Shown here: positions 1-8,706 of the stretch, piece after piece
Position numbering within the stretch: position 1 is the first letter of the stretch
How the letters are laid out: each line of letters opens with the position of its first letter
DNA from: an uncultured Alphaproteobacteria bacterium
GTDB lineage: Bacteria; Pseudomonadota; Alphaproteobacteria; HIMB59; GCA-002718135
Direction: 5' to 3'
Assembly: GCA_902612805.1 (NCBI GenBank)
Contig: CACMEY010000010.1
Location: 1-37,428 of the forward strand
Length of the DNA: 37,428 nucleotides
The notes under the pieces: generated by a model
Seen by the model: only the letters and a program-made list of their open reading frames with translations
Told to the model about the DNA's origin: nothing
Database searches by the model: none
Program-made: the position numbers and the translations under genes

Positions 1-815
1 TTACAAATTTTATATATAATCGAGATTCATCATATGACGATCAAAGAAATTTTAATATTAGAATTATTAAAGAAATTAATGATAATAAAATTGAGGGATA
101 TGTTGTTGCCCTAGATGATGCTACATCTCTAATTTTAGCAGAAAAACATGCTGCTTGGTCTGATATAGCAAGAAAGATAGCACATGAAGTTAAAAATCCT
201 CTTACTCCCATTAAACTTTCTGCTGAAAGAATAGAAAAGAAATTTTTAGATGCAAAAACAGATAAGGAGGATATTTCACTTTTAACTAAAACAATATCAA
301 GACAAGTAGATGATATTGGAAAGTTAGTTGACGAATTTTCATCTTTTGCGAGAATGCCTGAGGCAGAAATCAAGCTTGATAATCTATCGAAATGCTTAGA
401 AGAGGCATACCTTTTATATTACAATACAAGAAAGGATATAAAACTAAATTTAATTAAACCTCAAGATGATATCTATTTTCACTTTGACACTCTTCAAATC
501 TCAAGATGTTTCAATAACTTAATTAAAAATGCCATTGAAGCTGTTGAGAAAATACCAAACCCTGTAGTTGAAGTATTATTGGCTACTGATACTCAAAATA
601 TAAAAATTGAAATAAAAGATAACGGTGTGGGAATTGATGAAAAAATGATGAGTAAAATTTTTGAGCCTTATTTTACAACTAAAACAAAAGGAACTGGTCT
701 TGGACTATCTATAGTAAAAAGAATTATTGAAGATCACGGTGGTAAAATAAAAATTGAGAAAAATAAAAATATGGCAGGTACAACATCACTTATTAATTTT
801 GAATACAATGCATAA
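1..815 (+). CDS. ntrY: NtrY sensor histidine kinase, C-terminal part (5' end outside window)
   Basis: This is the 3' part of a membrane sensor kinase that phosphorylates NtrX. The frame is open from base 3 without a start codon, so the gene begins before the window; about 270 residues are visible. They cover the end of a PAS-like region, then the dimerisation/phosphoacceptor helix with IAHEVKNPLTPIKLSAER (acceptor His at bases 183-185), the stretch VDEFSSFARMP that is characteristic of NtrY, and the HATPase domain: N box (NNLIKNAIEA), G1 (DNGVGID), F box (IFEPYFTT) and G2 (GTGLGLSIVKRI). The sensory and transmembrane segments are not in view. The stop overlaps the ntrX start by 8 bases, so the two are translationally coupled. 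All catalytic boxes look intact, unlike its partner NtrX. The ATG at 354 is internal and not a start. Confidence 0.93.
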   Translation, partial: TNFIYNRDSSYDDQRNFNIRIIKEINDNKIEGYVVALDDATSLILAEKHAAWSDIARKIAHEVKNPLTPIKLSAERIEKKFLDAKTDKEDISLLTKTISRQVDDIGKLVDEFSSFARMPEAEIKLDNLSKCLEEAYLLYYNTRKDIKLNLIKPQDDIYFHFDTLQISRCFNNLIKNAIEAVEKIPNPVVEVLLATDTQNIKIEIKDNGVGIDEKMMSKIFEPYFTTKTKGTGLGLSIVKRIIEDHGGKIKIEKNKNMAGTTSLINFEYNA

Positions 816-2139
816 AGTTTTAATTATAGATGATGAAAAGGATATTTGTTTTCTTATTTCAGAAATTTTAAAAGATGAAAATTATAATACATCTATTGCG
901 CTCAATTCAGATGAAGCAATTAGTAAATTTAATGAAATTAAACCTGATTTAGTTATATTGGATGTATGGCTATCTAACAGTAAATTAGACGGGATTGAGA
1001 TTTTAAAAGAATTTAAATCAATTGATAGTAATATTCCAATTATAATTATAAGTGGTCATGGAACAGTGGATCTTGCAGTGAAATCTATAAAAAATGGAGC
1101 ATACGACTTTTTAGAAAAGCCATTCAACAGTGATAAATTAATTATTCTTACTAAGAGAGCGATAGAAAGTTCATCATTATTGAGTGAAAATAAAAATTTA
1201 AAAGATACGTTAATCAAAACTATACCACTAATAGGGAATTCAGAATTCATTAAAAAAATTAACAAAAATTTAAATGAGCAGAGTTCAAGTAATTCAAGAT
1301 TATTAATTGAAGGGCCATTTGGAACAGGAAAAAAACATTTTACAAATTTAATACATCAAAATTCACAATATAAAGATAAACTTCCTATATCTATTGATTT
1401 TAAAAAACTTACAAATGAAGCATTAGATAAAATGTTTGTGGAAAATAAAAACGCAATTAATGAAAATATTTTTTATCGATCAAACAATAATTCATTAATA
1501 CTGCTCAATATTGAAACTCTACCAAATATTTATCAAAAAAAATTTTTAAATTTTCTAGAAAACAAAAAATTTTTTCAAGATCTTGATATTGAATTAAATC
1601 ATAAAATTATAACAATTACTGAGAAAAATTTAGAAATAGAAATTGAAAAAGGTAATTTTATTAAAAGATTATATGATAGAATTTCAACTGATTTTATAAA
1701 ATTTAAATCTCTCTCTGATAGGAGGGATGATGTTCTTCCTATACTTGATTTTTATTTAAATGAAAAAAGTGGAGGAAATTTAAATTTTAAATTTTCTTCT
1801 AAAGCATTAACTAAGTTACAAATGTATGATTGGCCAGGAAATATATCTCAACTGATTAACTACGTAGAGAAAAGTTTGATACTTAACCAAGATCAAAATA
1901 TAAAAGAGTTAGAAGTTGATGATTTAGCTTTACAAATGGGAGATGAAACTGCGTCAAATTCTTCCAATAATTCACTGGATTTGTCTTTAAAAGAAGCAAG
2001 ATCCGAGTTTGAAAAAAATTATTTAATATCGCAAATTAAGAGATTTAATGGTAATATAACTAAGGTTTCTGAATTTACAGGAATGGAAAGAACTGCTCTT
2101 TATAGAAAATTTAAATCACTAGATATAAAAGTAGAATAA
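808..2139 (+). CDS. ntrX: NtrX response regulator with degenerate AAA+ domain
   Basis: Response regulator partner of NtrY, 443 residues. I chose the ATG at 808, giving MHKVLIIDDEKD, because the receiver domain begins there; a longer start at 754 would add unrelated residues read from inside ntrY. Domains: receiver 1-120 with D8/D9 and phosphoacceptor D52 (VILDVW) and K in FLEKPF; AAA+ region about 140-370; Fis-type helix-turn-helix at the C-terminus (NGNITKVSEFTGMERTALYRKF). Walker A is present (GPFGTGKK) and the WPGN motif is present. However, the GAFTGA loop that contacts sigma-54 is missing, and the Walker B segment usually read as LFLDE is here LILLN, without the acidic pair. It therefore probably acts as a DNA-binding phospho-switch without sigma-54 or ATP hydrolysis. 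Family assignment is sure; mechanism is inferred. Confidence 0.93.
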   Translation: MHKVLIIDDEKDICFLISEILKDENYNTSIALNSDEAISKFNEIKPDLVILDVWLSNSKLDGIEILKEFKSIDSNIPIIIISGHGTVDLAVKSIKNGAYDFLEKPFNSDKLIILTKRAIESSSLLSENKNLKDTLIKTIPLIGNSEFIKKINKNLNEQSSSNSRLLIEGPFGTGKKHFTNLIHQNSQYKDKLPISIDFKKLTNEALDKMFVENKNAINENIFYRSNNNSLILLNIETLPNIYQKKFLNFLENKKFFQDLDIELNHKIITITEKNLEIEIEKGNFIKRLYDRISTDFIKFKSLSDRRDDVLPILDFYLNEKSGGNLNFKFSSKALTKLQMYDWPGNISQLINYVEKSLILNQDQNIKELEVDDLALQMGDETASNSSNNSLDLSLKEARSEFEKNYLISQIKRFNGNITKVSEFTGMERTALYRKFKSLDIKVE

Positions 2140-2146
2140 CTAATCA

Positions 2147-3511
2147 ATGAAAACAATAATTTGTGGTGCTGGCGATGTCGGATATAGCATAGCTGATAAA
2201 CTATCTCGCGAAAACTTTGAAGTTACAGTTATTGATGAAGATGGAAATAGATTAAATAAAGTATCTGAAACATTGGATGTGAAAACTATAAATGGTATTC
2301 CTAGTATGCCATCAGTTTTGGAGAGCGCTGGTGCAAATGATTGCGAAATACTAATTGCAGTTACTAAGAGTGATGAAACTAATATGGTTACTTGTCAAAT
2401 TGGCCATTCTTTATTCAAAATAAAAAAGAAAATTGCAAGAATAAGACAGCAAGATTATTTAAAAACTGATTGGAAAAATTTATATAATGATGAAAATTTC
2501 CCAATAGATGCAATCATTTCTCCCGAACAAGAAGTTGCTAAGGGTATATTTAGAAGATTAATTTCTCCTGGTACAATAGATATGGTTGAATTATCAGATA
2601 AAAAATTAAAATTAATTGGATTAAAATGTGAGGATAATTTTTTACATTCAGGTCTATCTGTAAGAGAATTATCAGAAAAATTTCCTGATTATTTAGCTAA
2701 CATAATGTTTATATTTAGAGGTGATCAAAAATTTACTGTAAATTCTTCAACTAAAATTGAAAAAAAAGACACCATCTTTCTAGTTGTGGAAACTGATAAT
2801 TTGACAGATGTGTTATCTGAATTTGGCCATCAAGAATTGCAGGCAAAAAAAGCTGTAATTATAGGTGGTGGAAATATAGGATTTTCACTCGCTCAGCTAA
2901 TTGAAAATTCTGACACATATATAAAAACTGAACTTATTGAAGCTAATAAAGAACGAGCAGAATTTCTTGCTTCAAATTTAGAAAATATAACAGTCACATG
3001 CGGTGATGGCTTGGACAATCAGATACTTGAAGAGGTAAACATATCAGATTCAGGTTACTGTATAACTATTACGGAAGATGATGAAGTTAATATCCTATCA
3101 TCTTTGCTAGCTAAAAGAGCAGGAGCCAAAACATCAATAACTTTAATTAATAATAGTAATTATTCATCTTTGCTATCAAATATAGGTGTTGATATGACCA
3201 TAGATCCAAAAATAATAACAATTTCTAAAATTTTAGAAAAGGTTAGAGGTGTAAAAATAAGAAATGATTATTCTATAGGTGAAGGTTTTGGAGAAGTAAT
3301 AGAGGCAGATATTCAGTCAGAATCATTTCTTTGTAATAAAAATCTTAAAGAGTTAGAATTACCAAAAGGTATACGTATTGGGTCAATTGTAAGAGATAAA
3401 AAAATTATAATCCCTAATAGCCAGACTGTTTTTAAAGAGAATGATGATGTTGTTTTTTTTGCTGAAACAAACTGCATAAAAAAACTAGAGAAACTTTTAT
3501 CAAAAGTTTAA
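2147..3511 (+). CDS. trkA: Trk potassium uptake regulatory subunit TrkA
   Basis: Peripheral NAD(H)-binding subunit of the Trk K+ uptake system, 454 residues, the usual length. It shows the duplicated architecture of TrkA: a Rossmann RCK-N domain starting MKTIICGAGDVGYSIADKLS (GAGDVG at residues 7-12), an RCK-C domain, a second RCK-N beginning near residue 235 (AVIIGGGNIGFSLAQLIENS), and a second RCK-C at the end. It starts 7 bases after ntrX, the usual alphaproteobacterial order ntrY-ntrX-trkA, so it is probably in the same transcript. The membrane subunit TrkH/TrkG is not in this window. Nothing unusual is seen in the protein. Confidence 0.95.
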   Translation: MKTIICGAGDVGYSIADKLSRENFEVTVIDEDGNRLNKVSETLDVKTINGIPSMPSVLESAGANDCEILIAVTKSDETNMVTCQIGHSLFKIKKKIARIRQQDYLKTDWKNLYNDENFPIDAIISPEQEVAKGIFRRLISPGTIDMVELSDKKLKLIGLKCEDNFLHSGLSVRELSEKFPDYLANIMFIFRGDQKFTVNSSTKIEKKDTIFLVVETDNLTDVLSEFGHQELQAKKAVIIGGGNIGFSLAQLIENSDTYIKTELIEANKERAEFLASNLENITVTCGDGLDNQILEEVNISDSGYCITITEDDEVNILSSLLAKRAGAKTSITLINNSNYSSLLSNIGVDMTIDPKIITISKILEKVRGVKIRNDYSIGEGFGEVIEADIQSESFLCNKNLKELELPKGIRIGSIVRDKKIIIPNSQTVFKENDDVVFFAETNCIKKLEKLLSKV

Positions 3512-3515
3512 TCTA

Positions 3516-4361
3516 ATGCCAAATTTTGCTTTTATAAATAACAAATTCATAAATTTTAAATCTGCAAAAATTCACATAGAAGATAGAGGATTGCAATTTG
3601 CAGATAGTGTTTATGAAGTTATCGCAGTTTTGGAAAATAATTTAATTGATTTAGATTTTCATCTTAAGAGATTAAAATATTCTCTTCGTGAATTAGAAAT
3701 TAAATTTATAATCAATAAAAAAAACCTAAATAATATTTTTCTAAATCTAATAAAGAAAAATAAAACGAGAAATGGAATAATATATTTACAAATTACAAGA
3801 GGTATTCAGTTTAGAGAACATAAATATCAAAAAAATTTAATCCCAACTTTGATTGTATACACAAGAAATAAAAGCTTTAATTTACCTGGAAAAAAATTTG
3901 TAGGAGTAAATACAATTACATTTCAAGATCTTAGATGGAAAAGACGAGATATTAAAACAGTAAATTTACTTCCAAATATTATAGCAGCAAACATGGCCAA
4001 AAAGAAAAATGCTTATGAGGCAATTTTAATGCAAAATGGAAAAGTAACTGAGGGAACATCTTCTAATATTTGGATTATAAAAAGAAATAATTTAATAACT
4101 CATCCAGCTAACTCAGATATTTTAAAAGGAGTAACTAGAACATCTCTTTTAAAAATCATAAAAAAAACTAAACTTAAATTAGTAGAAAAACAATTTACTC
4201 ATAAGCAATTATTTAATGCTGATGAAGTATTTTTAACAAGCTCTGGAAGTTTTATTACTCCTATTTTAAAAATTGATAATAAGAAAATCAATAATGGTAA
4301 AATTGGTAATATCACACTGAAACTTGCAGAAATGTACACTGAGGCATGTATAAATGGATAA
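3516..4361 (+). CDS. dat: D-amino-acid aminotransferase (class IV PLP enzyme)
   Basis: PLP enzyme of fold type IV, 281 residues, most like D-alanine aminotransferase, which interconverts D-alanine and D-glutamate for peptidoglycan. The N-terminus FINNKFINFKSAKIHIEDRG followed by LQFADSVYEVI is typical of Dat. The PLP lysine lies in DIKTVNLLPN near residue 148, and the phosphate-binding region EGTSSNIWII follows. Branched-chain aminotransferase (IlvE) and aminodeoxychorismate lyase share the fold and cannot be fully excluded by eye. It lies 4 bases after trkA, as in other Alphaproteobacteria where dat is then followed by hfq and hflX; here those two are not next. It overlaps the next gene by 8 bases. 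Confidence 0.85.
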   Translation: MPNFAFINNKFINFKSAKIHIEDRGLQFADSVYEVIAVLENNLIDLDFHLKRLKYSLRELEIKFIINKKNLNNIFLNLIKKNKTRNGIIYLQITRGIQFREHKYQKNLIPTLIVYTRNKSFNLPGKKFVGVNTITFQDLRWKRRDIKTVNLLPNIIAANMAKKKNAYEAILMQNGKVTEGTSSNIWIIKRNNLITHPANSDILKGVTRTSLLKIIKKTKLKLVEKQFTHKQLFNADEVFLTSSGSFITPILKIDNKKINNGKIGNITLKLAEMYTEACING

Positions 4362-5160
4362 TATAAAGCAAGAGGACATAGAGGACATTTGTTTTAACGT
4401 AAGTCAAAATATTATCTTGCCAAAATTTAAAAATTTATCAGACGACGACATTAATTATAAAAATGGCTCTGATTTAGTAACTGCAGCTGATATAGAAGCA
4501 GAAAAAGAATTAAAAAAAAATTTGTTAAAAATTTTACCTACTTCAAATTTTATAGGTGAAGAGGAATATTCTAAAAATGAAAATATATTAAATTTTTATA
4601 ATGAAGAAGCATATTGTTGGACTGTTGATCCAATAGATGGAACAACAAACTTTGCTAATGGTAGAAATAAATTTGCTATTATGATAGCCTTAACATTTAA
4701 AGAAAAAATTTTACGTTCTTGGATATATAAACCATTAGATAAAATTATGTGTTCAGCTATTGTAAATGAAGGTGCTTATATCAATAATAATAAAATTGTT
4801 ACAAAAGGTGAAAATCTAATTGAAAAAACTATAGGATCAATAAGCACAAAGTATTGGGAACCAGGATTTAAAGATAAGTTAAAGATATTTAAAAACATAT
4901 TTAAAGAAGTTAACTCTTATAGATGCATTGGTTTTGAATATGTAGATATAGGCATTGGGATAAGAAATTTTGCTATTTTATCAAAACTATCTCCCTGGGA
5001 TCATATTCCAGGTATTCTATTTATCAGAGAAGCAGGTGGTGCTGATATAGATTTTGATAAAAATAAATATGACTTTACAAAAAAGAATAAGAATTTAATT
5101 GTAAGTAATTCAGAAGATTTGAATTTAAAAATTTTAGAAAAATTAGGAGAATATTCATGA
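4354..5160 (+). CDS. Inositol monophosphatase family phosphatase
   Basis: Mg2+-dependent, Li+-sensitive phosphatase superfamily, 268 residues, full length. The metal-binding residues are visible: E in GEEEY, D92 and D95 in WTVDPIDGTTNFANG, and D216 in SPWDHIPGILFIREAGG. The substrate cannot be set from motifs. Candidates are inositol-1-phosphate, histidinol phosphate (HisN-type), or 3'-phosphoadenosine phosphate (CysQ-type). The start overlaps dat by 8 bases and the stop overlaps the next gene in an ATGA, so it belongs to the same run of coupled genes from ntrY to the MFS transporter. Confidence 0.85.
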   Translation: MDNIKQEDIEDICFNVSQNIILPKFKNLSDDDINYKNGSDLVTAADIEAEKELKKNLLKILPTSNFIGEEEYSKNENILNFYNEEAYCWTVDPIDGTTNFANGRNKFAIMIALTFKEKILRSWIYKPLDKIMCSAIVNEGAYINNNKIVTKGENLIEKTIGSISTKYWEPGFKDKLKIFKNIFKEVNSYRCIGFEYVDIGIGIRNFAILSKLSPWDHIPGILFIREAGGADIDFDKNKYDFTKKNKNLIVSNSEDLNLKILEKLGEYS

Positions 5161-6029
5161 GTATTAAAAATGTTTCTTTTATTGGCTTAGGAGTAATGGG
5201 TTACCCAATGGCAGGTCATCTTCAAAACAATGGGTATAATGTAACTGTTTATAATAGAACAACAGTTAAAGCAGAAAAATGGGTAGAAAAGTACAAAGGA
5301 AACATGGCTAACACTCCTGGTGAAGCTTCTCAAAATTCTGAAATTATTTTTATGTGTGTCGGACGTGATGAAGATATTATTGAAGTAATGGAAGGTGATA
5401 GTGGAATTCTTTCAAATGCAGCTGAGGGATCAATTATTGTTGATCACACAACAGCTTCTGCAGAGATAGCAAGAAACTATTATCAAAAACTTAAAGATAA
5501 AAAATTGAGTTTTCTTGATGCTCCTGTATCTGGCGGCCAGGCTGGAGCAGAAAATGGTGTTCTTTCTATTATGATTGGCGGTGATGAAAAAGATTATAAT
5601 ACAGTTAAGACAGTTCTCACATCTTATGGCAAAGCCATTGAACTTATAGGTCCATCTGGATCAGGTCAAATAGCTAAAATGATAAATCAAATTTGTATTG
5701 CGGGATTAGTGCAAGGTTTATCTGAAGCAATGGCTTTTGGAAAAAAATCTAATGTGGATATGGAAAAGGTTCTTAGCGTTATATCAAAGGGTGCAGCTCA
5801 ATCATGGCAAATGGAAAATAGATATAGAACTATGCTCGATGGCAAATTTGATTACGGTTTTGCAGTTGATTGGATGCGTAAGGATTTATCAATTTGTTTT
5901 AATGAAGCCAGCAAAAATGGAGCAATGCTTCCTGTTACAAAAATTGTTGATAAATATTATGAAGAAGTTCAAAAAAATGGCGGCAATAGGTTTGATACAT
6001 CATCCCTCATGACACTTTTAGACAAATAA
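5157..6029 (+). CDS. 3-hydroxyisobutyrate dehydrogenase family oxidoreductase
   Basis: NAD(P)-dependent beta-hydroxyacid dehydrogenase, 290 residues. The N-terminal Rossmann motif is FIGLGVMGYPMAGHL (GLGVMG at residues 10-15), the substrate-binding motif is DAPVSGGQAGAENGVLSIMI, and the catalytic lysine is K174 in GQIAKMINQ. The family includes 3-hydroxyisobutyrate dehydrogenase, tartronate semialdehyde reductase and succinic semialdehyde/glyoxylate reductases; motifs alone do not separate them. The start overlaps the previous stop (ATGA) and the next ORF starts directly after its stop, so it is in the same transcription unit. Confidence 0.87.
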   Translation: MSIKNVSFIGLGVMGYPMAGHLQNNGYNVTVYNRTTVKAEKWVEKYKGNMANTPGEASQNSEIIFMCVGRDEDIIEVMEGDSGILSNAAEGSIIVDHTTASAEIARNYYQKLKDKKLSFLDAPVSGGQAGAENGVLSIMIGGDEKDYNTVKTVLTSYGKAIELIGPSGSGQIAKMINQICIAGLVQGLSEAMAFGKKSNVDMEKVLSVISKGAAQSWQMENRYRTMLDGKFDYGFAVDWMRKDLSICFNEASKNGAMLPVTKIVDKYYEEVQKNGGNRFDTSSLMTLLDK

Positions 6030-6944
6030 ATGTCAAAAAACTTAATGTTAGCAATCATATTGTTAACAGCCTCTTCTTTATTTTGGTCAGGAAATTTTTT
6101 TTTTGGAAAAGTTGCTCACATAACTGATCTTTCACCATTTAAATTAAGTTTTTTTAGATGGTCTTTAGCTTTGCTTTTGCTACTACCTTTCACTCTTAAA
6201 AGTATTTTGGAAAATTTAAATTATTACAAAGAAAACTTTTTACTAATGACTACATTAAGTATTTTAAGTGTTACAATATTTAACTCATTTACATATATCT
6301 CATTACAGACTACTTTAGTTTTAAATTCTACTATAATGGCATCTACTGCACCAGTAATTATGATTGGTTTTTCTTGGCTAATGTTTCGAACTAAAATCTC
6401 AAAACTACAATTAATTGGTATAATTTTATCTTTATTAGGTGCTCTTGCAATAATTTTAAAAGGAAATTTAAACAATTTATATACTTTAAATTTTACTATT
6501 GGCGATATATGGATGTTTGCCGCTGTAATATCTTGGTGCTTATATTCTGTGCTGTTAAAAAAGATGGATACATCAATCCCTCAACTAGCAAGCTTAGAAG
6601 TAATGATTATTATTGGCTTATTTTTTATCATTCCATTTTATCTTTTTGAATCTTTCAATGGTACCTTTTTACTTTCATCTTCTTATGACTTTTTCATTAT
6701 TATTTATGTTGCTATCTTTGCAAGTATTGCTGCTTATTTTGCTTGGAACAAGGGTGTCTATTTAATTGGACCAAATAGAGCTGGTTTATTTTTACACTTT
6801 ATACCTGTCTTTGCTGCAATTTGGGCAATAATTTTTTTAAATGAGAGTTTTGCAATATTTCATATTGTAGGTGTTTTTTTTATAATTACAGGAATTATAT
6901 TATCTAATATAAGATTTAAAAATGAACAAAATAGTCAAAACTGA
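6030..6944 (+). CDS. EamA (DMT superfamily) membrane transporter
   Basis: Inner-membrane protein of 304 residues with about ten hydrophobic helices arranged as two EamA repeats. The first begins ILLTASSLFWSGNFFFGKVA and the second IGDIWMFAAVISWCLYSVLL; both carry the W near the helix-1 and helix-6 starts that is typical of the family, and FLNESFAIFHIVGVFFI ends the protein. The family exports metabolites or amino acids, but the substrate cannot be read from sequence. It starts right after the previous stop and overlaps msrB by 23 bases. Confidence 0.88.
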   Translation: MSKNLMLAIILLTASSLFWSGNFFFGKVAHITDLSPFKLSFFRWSLALLLLLPFTLKSILENLNYYKENFLLMTTLSILSVTIFNSFTYISLQTTLVLNSTIMASTAPVIMIGFSWLMFRTKISKLQLIGIILSLLGALAIILKGNLNNLYTLNFTIGDIWMFAAVISWCLYSVLLKKMDTSIPQLASLEVMIIIGLFFIIPFYLFESFNGTFLLSSSYDFFIIIYVAIFASIAAYFAWNKGVYLIGPNRAGLFLHFIPVFAAIWAIIFLNESFAIFHIVGVFFIITGIILSNIRFKNEQNSQN

Positions 6945-7317
6945 TCAGGAATGGAAATCTCTTCTCACAGAAGATGAATATTATGTAACAAGACAAAAGG
7001 GAACAGAACCTCCTTTTTCTGGTAAAAATTTTGAAATTATTAATGGTGGTATTTTTAAATGTAAATGCTGTGGTAATGAATTATTTAATAGTTCAACAAA
7101 ATATGATTCTTATTGTGGGTGGCCAAGTTTTTTTGAACAAATATCACCTGAAGCAATTAAAACAGAGACTGATAGATCTCATGGAATGGTGCGTATTGAA
7201 ATTATGTGTGCCAAATGTGATGCCCATTTAGGTCATGTCTTTGATGATGGACCTGAGCCTACCGGAAAAAGATACTGTGTAAATTCTCTTTCTATTAATT
7301 ACGAAGAGTTTGAATAA
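6922..7317 (+). CDS. msrB: Peptide-methionine (R)-S-oxide reductase MsrB
   Basis: Repairs oxidised methionine (R-sulfoxide) in proteins, using thioredoxin as reductant. The 131-residue protein is a complete MsrB domain. Zinc-binding CxxC pairs are C47/C50 (CKCCGNELF) and C96/C99 (CAKCDAHLGHV). The active-site cysteine is C119 in KRYCVNSLS, with GWPSF and the HGMVRIEI stretch also present. There is no signal peptide, so it is cytoplasmic. The start lies 23 bases inside the EamA gene; the residues before the PPFSG motif match the family, supporting it. It overlaps the next gene by 8 bases. Confidence 0.94.
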   Translation: MNKIVKTDQEWKSLLTEDEYYVTRQKGTEPPFSGKNFEIINGGIFKCKCCGNELFNSSTKYDSYCGWPSFFEQISPEAIKTETDRSHGMVRIEIMCAKCDAHLGHVFDDGPEPTGKRYCVNSLSINYEEFE

Positions 7318-8491
7318 TACTTTTTATACACTCCTATTTTCCTCAATAGGTCATGCTCTCATGCATATGTTTGCAGCATTTTATTTTGTAATCGTTCTGA
7401 CAATAGAAAAAGAATGGAATATTTCTTACGATCAATTAATTAGATTATGGTCTCTTGGAGCTCTACTAATTGGTTTAGGGGCAATTCCTTTTGGGTGGTT
7501 AAGTGATAAATGGTCCCGTTCAGGAACAATGACAATTATGTTTATTGGAATGGGATTAGCCTCCATTTTATGTGGTTTAAGCACATCAGTTTCTTTTTTA
7601 TTTTTTTCTTTATCACTTCTTGGACTTTTCTGTTCAATTTATCATCCTGTAGGCATTCCTTGGGTGATTCATGCAGCTAACAAACAGGGAAGAGCGCTTG
7701 GTGTAAATGGTATTTTTGGTGGGGTAGGGATAGGCTCTGGAGCATTTGTAGCTGGTACTCTAACAGAATTACTAAATTGGCAACTAGCTTTTATATTACC
7801 TGGTTTAATATCAATTATTATTGGGTTTATTCTTATTTACTTAATCTTAATTGATAAAATATCTTACAAAAATTATTTTATTAAAAATGATGATCAAGAT
7901 CATTCCCGTAATGAGATGATTTTAATTGCATTAATAATGCTTTTATCAATGTTTGCCCTTGGATTATCTTTTCACAATACACAAACAGCATTACCAAAAG
8001 TATTTGAAATACGAATTGGTAACACAAGCTCAATTCAAATTGGATTTATGATAGCAATTATCTATTTTATTTCTGGCGCTACAACATTTGTTGGAGGCTT
8101 ACTCGCTGATCGATTTAATTTAAAAACTATTTACTTAATTGGTATATTTCTTCAGTTTCCTTGCTACCTAGGAATAGCTTACATATCTGGTTACTCTTTA
8201 GTAGTGTTATGTGTTCTAGCTGCCGTATTTAATGCAAGTATTCTGCCTACAGAAAATCTCCTACTTGGGAAATTTACACCCCAAAAGTATCATGGTGTTG
8301 TATACGGAATTAAGTTTATTCTTGCATTTGGATCAGGACCAATTTCAGTATTCTTAATTTCAGAAATATATTCCATAACTTTAGAGTTTACTTATTTGTT
8401 TTTAATTAATGCAATAATGATGGCTATAGTTTCAATTTTTATTATTTTCTTACCAATCCAAGGTAATCAAAGAACAGTTATTCAGGATTAG
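7310..8491 (+). CDS. MFS transporter, TTG start
   Basis: Major facilitator superfamily membrane protein, 393 residues, about twelve transmembrane helices. The loop between helices 2 and 3 reads GWLSDKWSRSG, close to the MFS GxLaDrxGrr signature, and the second half repeats it as GGLLADRFNLK. The region SIYHPVGIPWVIHAA then LGVNGIFGGVGIG recalls the fosmidomycin-resistance (Fsr) branch, but the substrate is unknown. The first in-frame start is TTG at 7310, overlapping msrB by 8 bases; the first ATG is at 7361 and would cut the beginning of helix 1, so TTG is preferred although no good ribosome site precedes it. The 3' end overlaps the convergent small gene by 14 bases. Confidence 0.85.
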   Translation: MNNTFYTLLFSSIGHALMHMFAAFYFVIVLTIEKEWNISYDQLIRLWSLGALLIGLGAIPFGWLSDKWSRSGTMTIMFIGMGLASILCGLSTSVSFLFFSLSLLGLFCSIYHPVGIPWVIHAANKQGRALGVNGIFGGVGIGSGAFVAGTLTELLNWQLAFILPGLISIIIGFILIYLILIDKISYKNYFIKNDDQDHSRNEMILIALIMLLSMFALGLSFHNTQTALPKVFEIRIGNTSSIQIGFMIAIIYFISGATTFVGGLLADRFNLKTIYLIGIFLQFPCYLGIAYISGYSLVVLCVLAAVFNASILPTENLLLGKFTPQKYHGVVYGIKFILAFGSGPISVFLISEIYSITLEFTYLFLINAIMMAIVSIFIIFLPIQGNQRTVIQD

Positions 8492-8705
8492 ATTTTATTT
8501 CTTCAAGGTAATTAATAACTTCATTAAATTTTTCATCAGGTATATCTTTATAGGTCATACTAAAATGATTTTTTACCTCTAATGCAACATGAGCATAAGG
8601 ATTTCTACCCTTTGGATGATTAGGGTGATCAGGTAATTTTCCTTTTAAAAAATTACCAGTTTCTTGAATTAATTTCCAAATTTTAGATGCGTTTTCTTTA
8701 TTCAA
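8478..8705 (-). CDS. Small conserved-looking protein of unknown function, TTG start
   Basis: A 75-residue soluble protein without signal peptide or membrane helix. I do not recognise a named function. The core HPNHPKGRNPYAHVALEVKN then YKDIPDEKFNEVINYLEEI by eye resembles the C-terminal ORF6C-like region found in phage antirepressor proteins, in which a basic helix is followed by YxDIxxxxFxxxxxYI; this is a weak resemblance. The only start is TTG, one base after the pepC stop, so it is likely translated by coupling to pepC. Its last 14 bases overlap the convergent MFS gene. The composition and motif density argue for a real gene rather than a chance frame. Confidence 0.7.
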   Translation of the reverse strand: MNKENASKIWKLIQETGNFLKGKLPDHPNHPKGRNPYAHVALEVKNHFSMTYKDIPDEKFNEVINYLEEIKSNPE

Positions 8706-8706
8706 C

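Noticed and set aside
754..807. Longer start for ntrX at ATG 754
   Set aside because: The extra 18 residues are read out of frame from ntrY, and the receiver domain starts properly at 808.
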